64,000 nt of DNA from Sedimentibacter sp. SX930 (GTDB taxonomy: Bacteria; Bacillota; Bacilli; Lactobacillales; Aerococcaceae), in contig MUZD01000001.1 in the NCBI GenBank assembly GCA_002155105.1, positions 1 through 64,000 of the forward strand, given 5' to 3'. A model generated the notes under the pieces. It was not told where the DNA came from and did not search any database. It worked only from the letters and a program-made list of their open reading frames with translations. This document shows positions 62,810 through 64,000 of the stretch, piece by piece. Position 1 is the stretch's first letter, and the number at the start of each line of letters is the position of its first letter. The position numbers were made by a program, and so were the translations under genes.

Positions 62810-63373
62810 CTAAAACCCATAGCTTCCAGTCGGCGTATCCAGAAAGAGCGGCAGGGTGGGAGGCTGGAAACTGAAAAGCACAAACGCAAGCGCGAAAAGA
62901 AGCCAGAGCACGGTTGCCGTTCCAATCCAAATGCGCGGGGGCTCTAAATAGCGATAAGTGCGGGAAGCCAACAGTTGACCGCTGATGATGCCGAAAAAGA
63001 ACAGCAGCCCGTCAGTGAAAAGGGATTCGATGCCGAAAGCGCCTTTGAGCGTGTAGAATCCGGTAACGATGAGGAGCGGACAGAACAGCATGGACACGAT
63101 CCCCGCCAGCAACCAACGGGATGGCGAAAGACGGTATCTTTTTCCGAAAAAGAGGAAGATGAATAGAAACCACAGGAAAGTGGACCAGTAACTCATTTTC
63201 AGATGTTCCCAGACACTCTCGTTCACGGGGACGAAAGGCGCAGCCCAGCTGGCTTTCCCTAACCATACGAATTCGAAGTGGGAGAGGCCGCCGAACATCA
63301 GGATGAACGGGATGCCGGCAACAAAGGGACGGATGATGAATGCATCGGATTGGAAAACTCTTTTTTCAGTCAT
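62810..63373 (-). CDS. DUF6512-like membrane protein
   Basis: This 187-residue polytopic membrane protein has five or six helices and the segment APFVPVNESVWEHLKMSYW, which matches DUF6512 proteins of Firmicutes. The role is unknown. The start at 63373 follows AAAGAGGTG. The upstream in-frame codon at 63403 lacks a site. Confidence 0.78.
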   Translation of the reverse strand: MTEKRVFQSDAFIIRPFVAGIPFILMFGGLSHFEFVWLGKASWAAPFVPVNESVWEHLKMSYWSTFLWFLFIFLFFGKRYRLSPSRWLLAGIVSMLFCPLLIVTGFYTLKGAFGIESLFTDGLLFFFGIISGQLLASRTYRYLEPPRIWIGTATVLWLLFALAFVLFSFQPPTLPLFLDTPTGSYGF

Positions 63374-63489
63374 CGCAAGCACCTCTTTCTCTCGGGCGGG
63401 CAATCGTCACGACTTTGGTGGATGAAGTATCTTTCGTGATCATTTTACCACGCGTCGACCCTGACTTCATCTAACTCGGCTGCATGCCA

Positions 63490-63544
63490 AAAACACCCCT
63501 CAGCATGGCGCTCCAATCGGAACTGCCATGCTGAGGGGTGTTTG
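63490..63544. terminator. Bidirectional intrinsic terminator
   Basis: AACACCCCTCAGCATGGC pairs with GCCATGCTGAGGGGTGTT between the ABC exporter and the DUF6512 region. Confidence 0.95.
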
Positions 63545-63555
63545 ATTGTAAAAGT

Positions 63556-64000
63556 TTATTCGAGTTCGAATGCTCCGGTATAAAGCTGATAATATTTTCC
63601 TTGTTCGCCGATCAATTTCTCATGATCGCCGCGTTCGATGATACGGCCTTGCTCCATCAGCATGATCACATCCGCATTTTGGATCGTGGACAGGCGGTGG
63701 GCGATGACGAAAACGGTCCGTCCCTGCATCAACGCATCCATGCCGCGCTGGACGATCGATTCCGTCCGCGTATCGATGCTGGAAGTTGCTTCATCCAGTA
63801 TCATGACGGGAGGATCGGCAACGGCCGCACGGGCAATCGAAAGCAATTGTTTCTGCCCTTGGGAAAGGCCTTCGCCGTCGCCGGAAATGACTGTTTGGTA
63901 TCCCAGAGGCAAACGGGAGATGAAATCATCGGCATTCGCCAAACGCGCTGCCGCATAAATTTCTTCATCGGATGCGTGCAGATTGCCGTAACGGATGTTT
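63556..64000 (-). CDS. ABC exporter, C-terminal ATPase part (partial)
   Basis: The gene runs off the right edge. The visible 148 codons are the end of a fused ABC exporter: NIRYGN...ADDFISRLPLGYQT, signature LSQGQKQLLSIARA, Walker B VMILDEATSSID and H-loop VIAHRLSTI. It resembles the BmrCD/LmrCD-type multidrug half-transporters. The amino-terminal membrane part and the partner gene, if any, lie outside the window. Confidence 0.9.
   Translation of the reverse strand, partial: NIRYGNLHASDEEIYAAARLANADDFISRLPLGYQTVISGDGEGLSQGQKQLLSIARAAVADPPVMILDEATSSIDTRTESIVQRGMDALMQGRTVFVIAHRLSTIQNADVIMLMEQGRIIERGDHEKLIGEQGKYYQLYTGAFELE

Overview
The window looks like chromosomal DNA of a moderate-GC Firmicute of the Lactobacillales. 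A Carnobacteriaceae member such as Trichococcus is my best guess, but it is an inference from gene content and not a measured placement. The signs are strong AGGAGG-type ribosome binding sites, lipobox lipoproteins, ECF vitamin transporters, a PyrR attenuator, a preQ1-I riboswitch, a tRNA gene without encoded CCA, and no outer-membrane genes. There is no prophage, insertion sequence or CRISPR array. Nearly all the DNA is explained by housekeeping and accessory metabolic genes.

Layout. 0.1-5 kb: a class V aminotransferase with an ECF S component (possible vitamin B6 salvage), TraX-like and VanX-like proteins, tRNA-Val. 5-10 kb: RluA-type pseudouridine synthase, a short UvrA paralog, and a LysR regulator preceded by a small terminated transcript that encodes a Met/Cys-rich peptide. 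10-18 kb: an exported beta-propeller, a MacB-like ABC exporter with a divergent long coiled-coil adaptor, GNAT enzymes. 18-26 kb: a YibE/F pair, DUF1846, Lrp with aspartase, uracil permease with pyr attenuator. 26-35 kb: a molybdopterin lipoprotein cluster, the pabA-pabB-pabC operon, TtcA-like, NUDIX and VOC proteins, an exported bactofilin-like protein. 35-41 kb: LysR regulator, metF, a separate MetH reactivation protein and a short MetH. 41-50 kb: OFA transporter, GNAT-Maf fusion, an incomplete AmmeMemoRadiSam pair followed by metK and a membrane methyltransferase, and the queuosine precursor operon with its riboswitch. 50-64 kb: DbpA-like helicase, mnmH opposite a selD-yedF-DUF3343-csd selenium operon, recQ, a ChW-repeat L,D-transpeptidase, asparaginase and the end of an ABC exporter.

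A thread of sulfur, selenium and one-carbon metabolism runs through the window: folate precursor (pab), methyl-THF (metF), methionine (metH), SAM (metK), SAM-using enzymes, two sulfur-type LysR regulators, and selenophosphate feeding tRNA selenouridine. Less expected structure lies between genes. Two families of tandem palindromic repeats with a 50-52 bp period occupy at least five loci. A strongly structured stretch of about 260 bp next to queC has no obvious gene. The Met/Cys leader transcript upstream of the LysR gene may be a sulfur-sensing attenuator.
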